64,000 bases of DNA from Tianweitania populi (GCF_014652875.1 NZ_BMZQ01000002.1:1237501-1301500); one strand, 5' to 3'; counted from the first letter of the stretch, positions 43,885 through 54,274 are shown. Notes: a model not told the origin generated them from the sequence alone. Translations and numbers: made by a program.

Positions 43885-44862
43885 ATGACACTGCGCATCC
43901 GCATCGCACTGCGTGACTGGGATTACATGACGCCGATGATCCTCGGCGATGTCTCGTCCTCGAAGCTCGATATTCAGGTCGATCGCGTCGGTACGCTCGT
44001 GTCGCATCTCGGCAAGAGCCCAGAGCATGAAGCCGCCGAGATGTCGTTCAGCCGCTATACCCAGCTGCGCCACGATGGCGACGAGACTGTTGTTGGCATT
44101 CCCAACTTCATCATGCGCGGCTTCCGGCACCGCTGCGTCATCACAACCAAGAACAGCGGCCTCACCAGGCTTGGCGATTTGGCCGGCAAGCGCATTGGCG
44201 TTACCGGTTGGCGCGACTCTGGCAATACCTGGACCCGTGCAGCGCTGCGCCGCGAGGGCGTCGGGGTTGAAGATGCGATGTGGTATGCTGGCCGTCTCAC
44301 CGAGGCCCATCCGATTGTCGACCGCCTCGATGGCTTCGGTCGTCCTGGCTTGATCGAGGCCTGCCCTGGCGAGCGCCCGATGGTCGAGCTTCTGCGGGAA
44401 GGCGAGCTCGATGCCATTTTCACGCCCTTCATGCCGGAGGGCTATTTCGAGCCGGACTCACCCTTCCGCCAGCTGTTGCCGAATTTCCGCGAGGATGAGC
44501 GCCGTTACTTCGATGAGGTCGGCTATGTTCCGGGCATGCACCTTATCGGCGTAAAGGCTGCGATCATTGCCGAACATCCCTGGGCGGTCGCCGAATTGAG
44601 TTCTGTGATCGACCAATCGCAACGGGTTTGGGCTGCCAAGCGGCGCAAATATGCCGAAACTACACCCTGGATGTTCGAAGAAATCCTGAATTGCGCAAGG
44701 GACTTACCCGAAGGGTGGGATGCCAGTGGCTTTGCGTTCAACCGCCCCATGATCGATGACTTTGCGCATGAACTGCATGTGCAAGGCATCATGAAACGCA
44801 GGATGACACCGGAAGAACTCTTTGCCTTCGATGTTGACGGTCAGCCTATCCAGTCGGCCTGA
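43885..44862 (+). CDS. 4,5-dihydroxyphthalate-decarboxylase-like / substrate-binding-fold protein
   Basis: A 325-residue protein resembling the 4,5-dihydroxyphthalate decarboxylase (Pht5) group, built on a type II periplasmic-binding fold. Characteristic segments are EAAEMSFSRYTQLRHDGD, VGIPNFIMRGFRHRC, LAGKRIGVTGW and the C-terminal GFAFNRPMIDDFAHELHVQGI. It has no signal peptide, which fits an enzyme rather than a transport protein. I use the ATG at 43885; an in-frame GTG lies 18 bases upstream. Neighbours are an amino-acid ABC transporter and an amidohydrolase, so a carboxylated or amide-linked substrate is possible. Actual reaction unknown. Confidence 0.78.
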   Translation: MTLRIRIALRDWDYMTPMILGDVSSSKLDIQVDRVGTLVSHLGKSPEHEAAEMSFSRYTQLRHDGDETVVGIPNFIMRGFRHRCVITTKNSGLTRLGDLAGKRIGVTGWRDSGNTWTRAALRREGVGVEDAMWYAGRLTEAHPIVDRLDGFGRPGLIEACPGERPMVELLREGELDAIFTPFMPEGYFEPDSPFRQLLPNFREDERRYFDEVGYVPGMHLIGVKAAIIAEHPWAVAELSSVIDQSQRVWAAKRRKYAETTPWMFEEILNCARDLPEGWDASGFAFNRPMIDDFAHELHVQGIMKRRMTPEELFAFDVDGQPIQSA

Positions 44863-44920
44863 CGGCAAGCTGGAAACTTCAATGTCGCAATCGCCAGTTG
44901 ATAATAAAAGGGGAATAAAG

Positions 44921-45808
44921 ATGTTGCACAAGACACTGATCGCTCTGGCACTGGCCGGCGCCACTTACTCCGGCGCAGCTTGGTCGCAAGACCAGGCTGC
45001 CAAGCTCGAAGTCAATCAGGCACTGCATGATAAGCTGCCGGACGAGATCAAGGCAGCAGGCAAGATGACCTCGGTCAACAACGGGTCGTTTCCGCCCTAT
45101 GAAATCGTAACTGGCACCGAAATGACCGGTGCAAGTGCCGACCTGACCGATGCGCTCGGACAGATCCTCGGCGTGAAGATCGAGCATGCAACGGTGGGCG
45201 GGCTTCCCGCCTTGCTGGCAGGCGTAAACTCGGGCCGATACCAGTTCGCATTCGGTCCTGTCGGTGACTTCAAGAGCCGCGAAGAGTCCAACGACTTCGT
45301 TGATTGGGTTCAGGAGTTCGTCGTCTTCGCGGTACAGAAGGGCAATCCCAAGGGCATCGTTTCGCTCGATACAGCCTGCGGCCAGCGTGTCGCCGTGATG
45401 GCCGGCGGCTCAGCAGAACGCGTTATCCAGACGCAAACTGAAAAGTGTAAGACCGACGGCAAGGAAGCCATCGCAATCCAGTCTTACACCGACCAGCCGA
45501 GCTCGATCCTGGCTGTTCGCTCCAAGCGCGCCGATGCCTTCTTTTCCTCGCAAGCGCCGCTAACTTATTTCGTATCGCAGGCGAACGGGCAGATGGAGCT
45601 GACGGGCGTCGGCGAAAAAAACGGCTTTGAGGAGCTGTATCAGGGTGCCGTGGTGCCAAAAGGCTCGCCGTTGGGGCCTGTCCTCTTGGAGGCGATGAAG
45701 GCTTTGATCGATAACGGCACTTACGGCACCATCATGAAGAAGTGGGGCCTCGAAAACAACATGATCAGGGAGCCGGGCATCAATCTGGGCGGTCAGCTGC
45801 CAAAATGA
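44921..45808 (+). CDS. polar amino-acid-type ABC substrate-binding protein
   Basis: A 295-residue type-3 solute-binding protein with signal peptide MLHKTLIALALAGATYSGAAWS. The mature region includes AGKMTSVNNGSFPPYEI and GASADLTDALGQILGVKIEH, normal for this family. AAAAGGGG precedes the ATG; an upstream frame that runs into the previous gene is rejected. It overlaps the permease start (ATGA). Confidence 0.9.
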   Translation: MLHKTLIALALAGATYSGAAWSQDQAAKLEVNQALHDKLPDEIKAAGKMTSVNNGSFPPYEIVTGTEMTGASADLTDALGQILGVKIEHATVGGLPALLAGVNSGRYQFAFGPVGDFKSREESNDFVDWVQEFVVFAVQKGNPKGIVSLDTACGQRVAVMAGGSAERVIQTQTEKCKTDGKEAIAIQSYTDQPSSILAVRSKRADAFFSSQAPLTYFVSQANGQMELTGVGEKNGFEELYQGAVVPKGSPLGPVLLEAMKALIDNGTYGTIMKKWGLENNMIREPGINLGGQLPK

Positions 45809-46734
45809 GCGGCTCAACCATCCACAACGCATCGCCTTCGGGCGATGCGGAATTTCGCGATGTGGCACAGGCCCACGCTCCATTTCGAACAGGGCGCCTC
45901 GTTCTGTGGCTGATTATCGCGCTGATCGTCGTGAACTTCGGATGGATCGTTGCAAACAACGAAAATTTCGGCTGGCCGGTTGTCGCCCAATATTTCTTCG
46001 ATCCAACGGTCATCAGCGGCCTTTACGTCAGTCTCGGCCTCACCGTCATCGCCATGGTGCTTGGTGTGATCCTCGGCCTGCTGATCGCTATCGCTCGCTT
46101 GTCCAGCGACCGGCTGGCGAGTTCGGCTGCCTCCTTGTTTATCTGGTTCTTCCGGGGCACGCCGCTGCTGGTGCAGCTCATTTTCTGGTACAACATGTCG
46201 ACGCTGTTTCCGCAGCTGTCGCTTTCCATCCCGTTCGGTCCAACCCTGGCGAGCTGGGACACGAACTCCGTCATCACGCCGATGACGGCGGCCATTATCG
46301 GATTGGCGCTGAACGAAGCAGCCTATATGGCCGAGATCATTCGTGGCGGGCTGTTGTCGGTTGATCGCGGCCAGTCTGAAACGGCTGAAGCCTTCGGGAT
46401 GACGCGGGCACGGGCCTTGCGCCGGATCATCATTCCCCAGGCGATGCGGTCCATCGTGCCGCCGACCGGCAACCAACTGATCAGCATGATCAAGGCAACC
46501 TCGCTTGTCAGCGTGATCGCCATGGCTGACCTGCTTTATTCCGTACAGTCGATCTACAACCGCACCTTCGAGATCATCCCGATGCTGTTGGTTGCAGTGC
46601 TATGGTACTTGCTGATCACCTCGATCCTCAATGTCGGCCAGAGCTATATCGAAGCCTATTACGGCCGGAGCGACCGGCGCAACGGTGCGGCTGCAAAGCC
46701 CATCGCCGCGGCCACAGAGGAGGCAAGCCATTGA
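45805..46734 (+). CDS. polar amino-acid-type ABC permease
   Basis: A 309-residue HisMQ-type permease from the coupled ATG at 45805. An unusual ~30-residue polar N-terminus precedes the first helix ([18 protein letters not shown]); the core follows with [14 protein letters not shown] and [19 protein letters not shown]. Only one permease gene is present, so the channel is probably a homodimer. Its stop overlaps the TTG start of the ATPase gene. Confidence 0.9.
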   Translation: MSGSTIHNASPSGDAEFRDVAQAHAPFRTGRLVLWLIIALIVVNFGWIVANNENFGWPVVAQYFFDPTVISGLYVSLGLTVIAMVLGVILGLLIAIARLSSDRLASSAASLFIWFFRGTPLLVQLIFWYNMSTLFPQLSLSIPFGPTLASWDTNSVITPMTAAIIGLALNEAAYMAEIIRGGLLSVDRGQSETAEAFGMTRARALRRIIIPQAMRSIVPPTGNQLISMIKATSLVSVIAMADLLYSVQSIYNRTFEIIPMLLVAVLWYLLITSILNVGQSYIEAYYGRSDRRNGAAAKPIAAATEEASH

Positions 46735-47510
46735 CGGCCCCTGTCATCCAGAAGCCCTTAGTCCGGGCACGCAAGGTTCATAAGGCCTTCGACAAGCTCG
46801 AAGTGCTGAAGGGCATCGATCTCGACATCATGCCGGGTGAAGTCGTGGTTGTGCTTGGGCCTTCCGGATCGGGCAAATCGACCTTCCTTCGCTGTATCAA
46901 TCACCTCGAAGCCATCAACGGCGGATATATTGAGGTCGATGGCGAGCAGATCGGTTATCGCCTGCGCAACGATCGGCTGGAAAAACTCTCTGACAACGCG
47001 ATTGCCCGCCAGCGGCGAAAGATCGGCATGGTGTTCCAGCAGTTCAATCTCTACCCGCACATGACCGTGCTGCAGAACATCATCGAGGCACCCGTCGGTG
47101 TTCACGGCGAAAGCCGTTCCGACGCAGTGGCGAATGCCAAGCGGCTGCTGGAGCGGGTTGGTTTGTCGGAAAAGGCAGATGCCTATCCTCGCCAACTGTC
47201 GGGCGGACAGCAACAGCGGGTGGCGATTGCGCGCGCTTTGGCGATCAAGCCGAAGCTGATGCTGTTCGACGAGCCGACTTCCGCGCTGGATCCTGAACTG
47301 GTGGGTGAAGTGCTGGCGACCATGCGCGATTTGTCCAAGCAGGGGCTCACCATGATCGTTGTCACGCACGAGATCAGCTTTGCCCGCGAAGCAGCGGACA
47401 GGGTGGTGTTCATGGATGGCGGAAAGATCGTGGAAATGGGTAAGCCGGAGGATGTCATCGGCAATCCCCAGCATCCGCGGACCCAGGCCTTCCTGTCGCG
47501 CTTCCTGTAA
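46731..47510 (+). CDS. polar amino-acid-type ABC ATP-binding protein
   Basis: A 259-residue ATPase beginning at a TTG that overlaps the permease stop (TTGA) and follows GAGGAGG. Walker [10 protein letters not shown], signature [15 protein letters not shown], Walker [15 protein letters not shown]-loop VVTHEISFA. The rare start codon may tune its level relative to the permease. It precedes the amidohydrolase gene by 56 bp. Confidence 0.92.
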   Translation: MTAPVIQKPLVRARKVHKAFDKLEVLKGIDLDIMPGEVVVVLGPSGSGKSTFLRCINHLEAINGGYIEVDGEQIGYRLRNDRLEKLSDNAIARQRRKIGMVFQQFNLYPHMTVLQNIIEAPVGVHGESRSDAVANAKRLLERVGLSEKADAYPRQLSGGQQQRVAIARALAIKPKLMLFDEPTSALDPELVGEVLATMRDLSKQGLTMIVVTHEISFAREAADRVVFMDGGKIVEMGKPEDVIGNPQHPRTQAFLSRFL

Positions 47511-47566
47511 GCCTCGTTTGCCCGGCTGATACAGCGGGGCTCAATTGCTCCTAGTCTGGATATTCG

Positions 47567-48751
47567 ATGCAATCGCAAGACAATCTTTATGCCCGCTTGT
47601 CCGATTTTCACGATGTGGAAGCCGACCTCGCGGAAACGCGACACTATCTGCATGCTCATCCGGAGCTTTCCTTCGAGGAAGCGGAAACTGCGCGTTACGT
47701 CGCCGACAAGCTGGAAGGCTGGGGCTATGAGGTCACCCGCAATGTCGGTGGTCATGGCGTGGTCGCCCGGCTGAGCGCCGGCACGGGCACGAAAAGCGTT
47801 GCCATTCGCGCGGACATGGATGCGCTACCGATCCAGGAAGATACCGGCGCGGCTTACGCCAGCGCGGTCCCGGGCAAGATGCATGCCTGCGGTCATGACG
47901 GCCACACGACCATGCTACTTGGCGCTGCCGAATATCTAGCTCGAACCAAGCGGTTCAACGGCACCATCACGCTGATCTTCCAGCCTGCCGAAGAAGCCGG
48001 TCATTTCAGCGGCGCACAGCGCATGATAGCCGACGGGCTGTTCGAGCGCTTCCCGATCGATGCGATCTTTGGCCTGCATAACCATCCCGGCGCGCCTGCG
48101 GGCGCCATCCTGACGCGCTCGGGGCCGATGATGGCAGCCGGAGATACGGTAACGATCACCATTACGGGCAAGGGCGGTCATGCGTCGCGCCCACATTTGA
48201 CGGTGGATCCGGTTCTCGTCGCCTGCAATCTGGTCGTGACGCTGCAGTCGATCGTGTCGCGCAACATCGATCCGACCCAGACCGCCGTTGTGACGGTCAG
48301 CACGATTCACGCCGGCGAGGCCTCCAACGTGATCGCGAATACGGCGACAATTTCGATGAGCGTCCGCTCGTTCGACCCCGCCATACGGGCGTTTCTCGAA
48401 CAGCGCATCCGCAAGCTCACGCAAAGCGTGGCGGATGGCCACGGCGCTACAGCGACGGTCGATTACGAAAACGGCTATCCCGTTGTCGTCAACGCTGAAA
48501 AAGAAACCGCCTTCGCCCGCCAGGTAGCCGAAGAATTGATCGGAACCGAAGGTGTCTCGACCTGCCACCTTATCCCCGGCAGCGAGGATTTTGCCTACTT
48601 CCTTGAGCACAAACCCGGCAGCTTCCTGCGCTTGGGCAACGGCGAAACTTCCCAGATCCTGCACAGCTCCAAATACGACTTCAACGACGCAAGCTTAACC
48701 ACAGGTGCTGCTCTTTGGGCGCGTTTGGTAGAGCGTTACCTCGACGCGTAG
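47567..48751 (+). CDS. M20-family amidohydrolase (N-acyl amino acid hydrolase-like)
   Basis: A 394-residue M20D metallo-amidohydrolase. Metal/catalytic residues are visible in [12 protein letters not shown] (Asp85), [11 protein letters not shown] (Cys108, His110), [20 protein letters not shown] and [11 protein letters not shown]. The family hydrolyses N-acyl amino acids, hippurate, or auxin-amino acid conjugates. Placed directly after an amino-acid-type importer it probably releases the amino acid from an imported amide conjugate. Specificity cannot be read. Confidence 0.9.
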   Translation: MQSQDNLYARLSDFHDVEADLAETRHYLHAHPELSFEEAETARYVADKLEGWGYEVTRNVGGHGVVARLSAGTGTKSVAIRADMDALPIQEDTGAAYASAVPGKMHACGHDGHTTMLLGAAEYLARTKRFNGTITLIFQPAEEAGHFSGAQRMIADGLFERFPIDAIFGLHNHPGAPAGAILTRSGPMMAAGDTVTITITGKGGHASRPHLTVDPVLVACNLVVTLQSIVSRNIDPTQTAVVTVSTIHAGEASNVIANTATISMSVRSFDPAIRAFLEQRIRKLTQSVADGHGATATVDYENGYPVVVNAEKETAFARQVAEELIGTEGVSTCHLIPGSEDFAYFLEHKPGSFLRLGNGETSQILHSSKYDFNDASLTTGAALWARLVERYLDA

Positions 48752-48917
48752 CATCAGCGACATGCGTTGATCCAAGCAAAGGATGGGCGCCGGATCCGAC
48801 AAAATTCGAGCATGAACAAAGAAGAGGTTTATGCCGGCATTGATTTGGTTACGGTCCAAAGGCATTAACTGATTGCTTTGAACTGGGGGGCTCCAGCCAA
48901 TCATAGCGGCCATCTGC

Positions 48918-48947
48918 AAGCCCGAGTTTTTGAACATCCTCGGGCTT
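48918..48947. terminator. hairpin in convergent gap, likely bidirectional terminator
   Basis: A perfect 9-bp stem AAGCCCGAG / CTCGGGCTT with a 12-base loop between the convergent amidohydrolase and TRAP genes. It lacks a clear U-run in either direction beyond the arm ends, so strength is uncertain. The rest of 48752-48983 shows nothing else. Confidence 0.5.
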
Positions 48948-48983
48948 CATTCCTTGAAGTGTCTTGTTCTTGACTGCGCGGCC

Positions 48984-49964
48984 TTACATGGCGCGATAAG
49001 CGTCCACCACCGCCTTGCCATCATCGCCAGCCTTAGAAAGCCAATCCGCTAGCAACCGGTCGCCGACCTTCGTCAGACCTTCTTGAAGGGTAGGCGAGGG
49101 CTTCTCAACCTTCATCCCATTTTGCGTCATTTGATCGAGATAGGACTTCGTTTTTTCGGCGGCGAGTTCCCAGCCACGCGTTTCGGCGGCTTGTGCAGCC
49201 GTTTTCACGGCCTCCTGCACAGCAGGGTCGAGGGCCTCAAAGGAGGCGGTGTTCACGAAAACGACGTTGCGCGGGATCCACGCCTGCGTGTCGTAATAAC
49301 GGTCCAACGACTCCCAGATCTTGGAATCGACGCCGGTCGCGCTCGAGGTCATCAGCGCATCGATTGTGCCCGTGGCCAAAGCTTGCGGCAGATCTGCCGA
49401 CTGAACCGTGACGGGCTGCGCGCCGACAAGCTGGGCGATGCGCGAGGTGCCGGCATTATACGCGCGCCACTTTGTACCCCGCAGGTCCTCGACGCTGGCC
49501 AACTCCTTCTTCACGAAGATCCCCTGGGCAGGCCATGGCGTGCTGTAAAGCAGTGTAACGCCTTGTTTGGCTAGCGCTTGACCGATCTTGTCGCGGGATG
49601 CCGTCCAGAGTTTCTTCGACTGATCGAGGCTCGTTGCCAGGAATGGTACGACATCGATGCCGAACAAGGGGTTTTCGTTCTCGTGCAGCGACAGGAGCAC
49701 TTCTCCGGCCTGCGCCTGGCCTGTTTGCACGGCACGCTTGATATCGGGCGCCTTGAACAGGGAGGCGTTGGGGTGGACCGTGATGGTCAGCTCTCCGCCC
49801 GACGCCTTGTTCACCTCTTCGGCGAATTGCGACAGGTTCTCGACATGGTAGTTGGACGGCGGATAGGCGGAAGGAAGCACCCACTGGTCAGCTGCGGAAG
49901 CGGCTGTGACGGCAAGGCTGAAGGCTGCCGTTGCGAAGCTCAGCTTAGACAACAAGCGATGCAT
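48984..49964 (-). CDS. TRAP transporter substrate-binding protein (DctP-type)
   Basis: A 326-residue DctP-family protein with signal peptide MHRLLSKLSFATAAFSLAVTAASA. Family features include LSQFAEEVNKASGGELTITVHPNASLFKAPDIKRAVQTGQAQ and the ligand-contact region KWRAYNAGTSRIAQLVGAQPV, with an Arg at the usual carboxylate-binding place. Start at 49964 after AAAGGA. TRAP systems import organic acids with the sodium or proton gradient. It is the last gene of the minus-strand TRAP operon, 25 bp after the large permease. Confidence 0.92.
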   Translation of the reverse strand: MHRLLSKLSFATAAFSLAVTAASAADQWVLPSAYPPSNYHVENLSQFAEEVNKASGGELTITVHPNASLFKAPDIKRAVQTGQAQAGEVLLSLHENENPLFGIDVVPFLATSLDQSKKLWTASRDKIGQALAKQGVTLLYSTPWPAQGIFVKKELASVEDLRGTKWRAYNAGTSRIAQLVGAQPVTVQSADLPQALATGTIDALMTSSATGVDSKIWESLDRYYDTQAWIPRNVVFVNTASFEALDPAVQEAVKTAAQAAETRGWELAAEKTKSYLDQMTQNGMKVEKPSPTLQEGLTKVGDRLLADWLSKAGDDGKAVVDAYRAM

Positions 49965-49989
49965 ATCTGCGATCCTTTCGAGTTGAGGG

Positions 49990-51306
49990 TCAGTTGGGGA
50001 ATGCAAGGCGTGGCAGCAGCATCACGATGTCTGGAAAGACCGTGATGATCGCAACCGTCACAACAAGAAGAAAGAAGAACGGCAGCGATGCTTTCGCCAC
50101 CGTCAGGCTGTCGCGCCCGCTCATTGTTTGCAGCACGAAGAGGTTAAAACCGACGGGGGGCGAAACCTCGGCCATTTCAACCACGAGAACGAGGAAGATG
50201 CCAAACCAAACGAGGTCGAAACCCGCCTGCTGAACCATGGGAAGCACGACCACCGTGGTCAGCACGATCATCGAAAGACCATCCAGGGCGGTGCCTAGCA
50301 GGATGTACATCACAAGGAGCACGGCAATCAGCGCGTAGGGCGACAGGTTCAGCCCGTCGACCCAGGTCGCCAGCGCGTTTGGAATGCCGGTATATCCCAT
50401 GGCGATGGACATGAAGCCGGCGCCCGTCAGGATCAGCATGATCATCGTGGTCAACCGCATGGCACCCATGATGCTGTCATAGAAGGCGCGAGCCGTGAGA
50501 TTGCGCGACCAGGCAGCGATGGCGAGCGAACCAGCCACGCCCCATGCCGCGCATTCCGTTGCCGACGCCACGCCGGAAAGAAGTGTCGCGAAGACGAGGA
50601 TGATGAGGAGCGTTACGGGAATGAGGTTCGCCGACTCCTTGAGCTTTTCACGAAAGCTCATCTTCGGCGGTTTGGGCGGCATTTTCTCCGGGTGCAGAAG
50701 CGACCATACGGCAATGTAGCCGGAATAAAGCCCCATCACGATCAGGCTGGGCAAGAAGCCGGCGAGAAAGATCTGGATGATCGAGACATTCGCCGCCACC
50801 GCATACACGACCATGGTGATCGAGGGCGGGATCAGGATGCCGAGGGTTCCGGCCCCTGCCAGCGAACCGAGGCTCACCATCTCGTCGTAACCGCGCTTCT
50901 TCAGTTCGGGCAGCGCGATCTTGGCAACCATGGCGGTAGTGGCCGCCGACGAGCCGGAAATCGAGCCGAACACGCCGCAGCCGATGACATTGACATGCAT
51001 GAGGCGACCGGGAAGCCAGCCAAGCCACGGGGCGAGCCCGCGAAACAGCTCCTCGGACAGCTTGGTGCGAAACAGGATTTCGCCCATCCAGACGAAGAGC
51101 GGCAGGGCTGCCAAGGTCCAGGACGCGCTGTTGCTCCATGCATTCGTGGCAAGCACCGAACCAATCGGTATGCCGCCGGACACGAACTGCATAGTGAGCC
51201 AGCCGCAGGCCAGCAGTGCCAAGCCGATCCAAAGGCCGCCGGCCAGAAGGAGAAGCATCGCAACGAGGATGAGGCCGGCGATTTCGACGAGTTGAAGCGC
51301 ATCCAT
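49990..51306 (-). CDS. TRAP transporter large permease (DctM-type)
   Basis: A 438-residue membrane protein with about twelve hydrophobic segments; typical DctM stretches are GCGVFGSISGSSAATTAMVAKIALPELKKRGYD and LGTLGILIPPSITMVVYAV. It forms the transport channel with the small subunit, whose gene ends 6 bp upstream. No regulator or catabolic gene is attached to this operon in the window. Confidence 0.94.
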   Translation of the reverse strand: MDALQLVEIAGLILVAMLLLLAGGLWIGLALLACGWLTMQFVSGGIPIGSVLATNAWSNSASWTLAALPLFVWMGEILFRTKLSEELFRGLAPWLGWLPGRLMHVNVIGCGVFGSISGSSAATTAMVAKIALPELKKRGYDEMVSLGSLAGAGTLGILIPPSITMVVYAVAANVSIIQIFLAGFLPSLIVMGLYSGYIAVWSLLHPEKMPPKPPKMSFREKLKESANLIPVTLLIILVFATLLSGVASATECAAWGVAGSLAIAAWSRNLTARAFYDSIMGAMRLTTMIMLILTGAGFMSIAMGYTGIPNALATWVDGLNLSPYALIAVLLVMYILLGTALDGLSMIVLTTVVVLPMVQQAGFDLVWFGIFLVLVVEMAEVSPPVGFNLFVLQTMSGRDSLTVAKASLPFFFLLVVTVAIITVFPDIVMLLPRLAFPN

Positions 51307-51312
51307 TCCGAT

Positions 51313-51921
51313 TTACGCTCCGCTCTGGATCGCGCGCTCGATCGCTTCTTCTGCCGTCGCCGGTGGCGGTTTGTCGTAATGGGGAATGCCGCCGCGTGCG
51401 ACATGGAGCGTTTCATCCAGAAGCGCGATGGCAAACAGGATCAGCCCGCCGCAAAAGCCGAGCTGGGGGATCCAAAGCGGCAGCGCCACGACGCCCTGCG
51501 CGAGATCGTTGAACCGCCAGGAAAAGATCGTCATTTCCGTAGCGTACCAGGCGAAATAGAATGCGATCAGCGTACCGAAGATAAGGCAGCCGAGTTCCAC
51601 GATACGGCGAACGCGTCCCGTCAGCCTGTCGACGAGCAGCCCGACACGAATGATTTCGCCGGACCGGAATGTGTGGGCAATCCCAAGGAACGAGGCCGCG
51701 GCCATGCTCCAGGAGGCGAAATCATCGCCGGCCGGGATGTCCAGGCCGACCACGCGGCCAAGCGACAAGCCCATCATCAAAGCAAAGATAGCAAAGATGA
51801 ACAAAGCCGCGAGCCAGCCCGCACCGAGGTAAAGACCATCAAGGACCTGTCGGACCACGCCGCGTTGGCTCGCGCGGCCATCATGCGACGAGCGCTGCCC
51901 TCGCAAGGAAGAGTCCGCCAT
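51313..51921 (-). CDS. TRAP transporter small permease (DctQ-type)
   Basis: A 202-residue DctQ-family protein with four predicted helices (AGWLAALFIFAIFALMMG, then three more) and the motif WSMAAASFLGIAHTFRSGEIIRVGLLVD. I start at MADSSLRG; the longer frame would begin at a TTG. It is the first gene of the TRAP operon, so the promoter lies in the 398-bp gap to the Tau/Ssu-type genes. Confidence 0.88.
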   Translation of the reverse strand: MADSSLRGQRSSHDGRASQRGVVRQVLDGLYLGAGWLAALFIFAIFALMMGLSLGRVVGLDIPAGDDFASWSMAAASFLGIAHTFRSGEIIRVGLLVDRLTGRVRRIVELGCLIFGTLIAFYFAWYATEMTIFSWRFNDLAQGVVALPLWIPQLGFCGGLILFAIALLDETLHVARGGIPHYDKPPPATAEEAIERAIQSGA

Positions 51922-52319
51922 TTTCGGTGCCCCATCGTTGATCCGCCCACCCAATGAGCAAGATGAGACTATGTCTAAAAACAAGTCAACGTCGCCCGGT
52001 GCGACTTTCCCAGCCTGTGTGTAAAGCTGATCGGCGAAGGGTCATGTAATCTGGCTGAGACGCTGTCCGCCTTGAGCATCTCCGTTGGCCCCGGAGCGCA
52101 GATCGTGTGGAGATTTTCGCGATTGGGCGGCAGCCGAGCAATTATGCTCTCAATCCGGCCGGCAGATTAGAACTTGGCTGTGTTGATGCATTTAGCTGCG
52201 AAATCTAGCTTTGTATCCAGTCGGACCGCCTTTGGGGACGATGCAGATTATCCGGGACTTCCTCAGGAGGCACCGGCTTCATCCGATTGACTTATTCCAT
52301 TTAGCCGCTGGAGACTTTC
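51922..52319. other. divergent intergenic region, no gene seen
   Basis: About 400 bp between the TRAP operon (minus) and the Tau/Ssu-type operon (plus). No open frame with a ribosome site or family motif is visible, and no strong inverted repeat stood out. It must hold the promoters for both operons. Confidence 0.55.
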
Positions 52320-53354
52320 ATGAAGGCACTTGGCCTTTGGACATTGGGTGTGAGCTTCGCGCGTCACAAAGGGCTTGGCGCGGCGATAGGCATCGCAGCG
52401 GCTTTGCTGGCGGGACCGGCGGCTGCGGAGGGCAAGATCAGGATCGCCCAGCAGTTCGGCATTGGCTACCTGATCCTTGACGTCGTGCGCGATCAGAAGC
52501 TGATTGAAAAGCACGGCAAGGAAGCTGGCGTCGACATCGCGGTCGAATGGGCCAGCATTTCCGGCGCCACCGCGATGAACGAGGCGCTGTTGGCAGGTAA
52601 TCTCGACATCGTTTCGGCAGGTGTGCCGCCTGCATTGACCATGTGGGACCGCACCAAGGGCGACGTCAAAATGGTGGCGGCGCTCGGTTCTCTGCCGAAC
52701 TATGTGCTGACCACCAATCCGGACGTCCATACGCTCAAGGATTTCAGTGACAAGGACCGGATCGCGGTGCCGGCGGCCGGTGTCGGCTTCCAGTCACGGA
52801 CGCTGCAAATCGAGGCGGCCAAGCTTTTCGGAGCAGAGAATTTTCAGAAGCTCGACGAAATTTCGATCAGCCTGCCGCATCCGGATGCGACCGCAGCGCT
52901 GATTTCCGGCGGCACGGAAGTGAACTCGCATTTTTCCTCTGCGCCGTTTTATTATCAGGCGCTGCAAGGCAACAAAGCCGTGCACAAAGTCATCAGCTCC
53001 TACGATATCCTGGGCGGTCCGGCGACCTTCAACGTCCTTTATTCCAGCACGGCGTTCCACGACGACAATCCCAAGACCTATGCCGCGTTCTACAGAGCCT
53101 TGGGTGAGGCGGCAAAATGGATCAACGCGAACAAGAAAGAGGCTGCGGATACTTTTATTCGCCAGCAACAATCCAAGCTTTCGCCGGAACTGGTTCTCGA
53201 AATCATCAACGATCCCGAGAACGATTTTACCATAGTCCCGCAAAACACCTTCATCTATGCGTCGGAGCTTTACAAACTCGGCGTGCTGAAAAGCCAAGCC
53301 GCTTCCTGGAAGGACTATTTCTTCTCCGAGGCGCATGGCGAGAACGGCGGCTGA
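52320..53354 (+). CDS. ABC substrate-binding protein, Ssu/Tau/NMT1 type
   Basis: A 344-residue binding protein with a long signal region ending AALLAGPAAA-EG. The mature protein begins KIRIAQQFGIGYLILDVVRDQKLIEKHGKEAG, the usual opening of sulfonate/taurine/nitrate binding proteins. Further on are SGATAMNEALLAGNLDIVSAGVPP and VPAAGVGFQSRTLQIEAAKLFG. GGAG precedes the ATG. The adjacent SsuD-like monooxygenase suggests an organosulfonate ligand. Confidence 0.92.
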   Translation: MKALGLWTLGVSFARHKGLGAAIGIAAALLAGPAAAEGKIRIAQQFGIGYLILDVVRDQKLIEKHGKEAGVDIAVEWASISGATAMNEALLAGNLDIVSAGVPPALTMWDRTKGDVKMVAALGSLPNYVLTTNPDVHTLKDFSDKDRIAVPAAGVGFQSRTLQIEAAKLFGAENFQKLDEISISLPHPDATAALISGGTEVNSHFSSAPFYYQALQGNKAVHKVISSYDILGGPATFNVLYSSTAFHDDNPKTYAAFYRALGEAAKWINANKKEAADTFIRQQQSKLSPELVLEIINDPENDFTIVPQNTFIYASELYKLGVLKSQAASWKDYFFSEAHGENGG

Positions 53355-53443
53355 CACGATCCAAGTTCAAGCTTCATGATCCAGGCGACTGCTGAGGGCA
53401 GGGCGCCTGGATCGTCATATTCGACGATCTCGAAAAGGACGCT

Positions 53444-54274
53444 ATGACTGCACCATCCCGGCACGTCGGCGGAACAAATGGCTTTCCGCTTTCCGCACCC
53501 CTTCTATCCGTCGAAAACGTCACGCTGGAATACCAGGTGCCAGGCCGCGTGGTGCGTGCCACACAAAATGTCAGCTTCGATGTCTGGGAGGCTGACCGCT
53601 TTATCCTGCTCGGCGCGTCGGGTTGCGGCAAATCCACCCTGTTGAAGGCCGTGGGTGGCTTCATCGCACCGCGTGAAGGGCGCATTCTGCTGGATGGCCA
53701 TCCGGTTCATGGACCGGGACCGGATCGGGTCGTTGTTTTTCAGGAATTTGACCAACTGCCGCCGTGGAAGACCGTTCGCGAGAACGTCGCCTTTCCCGCG
53801 CGAGTGTCTGGCCACCTCGGCCGCAAGGAGGCTGCCGAGCGTGCGGAGCATTTTATCGAAAAAGTCGGCCTGACCCGTTTTGCCGATGCCTATCCCAACA
53901 CGCTTTCCGGCGGCATGAAGCAGCGTGTGGCGATTGCCCGCGCGCTGGCAATGGAACCGCGTGTGCTGCTGATGGACGAACCCTTTGCGGCCCTGGACGC
54001 GCTGACCCGGCGCAAGATGCAGGAAGAGCTTCTGGCGCTCTGGGAAGAGGTGCGCTTCACCCTGCTGTTCGTGACCCATTCCATCGAGGAAGCACTGGTC
54101 GTTGGCAATCGGATCGCTCTCCTGTCGCCCCATCCGGGTCGGATGCGGGCCGAGATCAACAGCCATGAATGGGATTTGACCAGCGGCGGAAGCCCTGCGT
54201 TCCAGGCGGCCGCGAACCGCATCCACGGCCTTTTGTTTGAAGAAGCCGGAGCTGATGGAGCGAGCCATGAGTGA
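53444..54274 (+). CDS. ABC ATP-binding protein, SsuB/TauB type
   Basis: A 276-residue ATPase: Walker A GASGCGKST (about 56-64), Q-loop VFQEFDQLPPWKTV, signature [16 protein letters not shown], Walker B LLMDEPFAALDALTR, H-loop FVTHSIEEAL. The GGMKQR signature is characteristic of nitrate/sulfonate/taurine systems. It overlaps the permease gene by 8 bp. Confidence 0.94.
   Translation: MTAPSRHVGGTNGFPLSAPLLSVENVTLEYQVPGRVVRATQNVSFDVWEADRFILLGASGCGKSTLLKAVGGFIAPREGRILLDGHPVHGPGPDRVVVFQEFDQLPPWKTVRENVAFPARVSGHLGRKEAAERAEHFIEKVGLTRFADAYPNTLSGGMKQRVAIARALAMEPRVLLMDEPFAALDALTRRKMQEELLALWEEVRFTLLFVTHSIEEALVVGNRIALLSPHPGRMRAEINSHEWDLTSGGSPAFQAAANRIHGLLFEEAGADGASHE

Noticed and set aside
51922-52319. 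A small gene or RNA in the gap between the TRAP and Tau/Ssu-type operons
   Set aside because: No open frame with a ribosome site and no convincing stem-loop or tRNA-like structure was seen.
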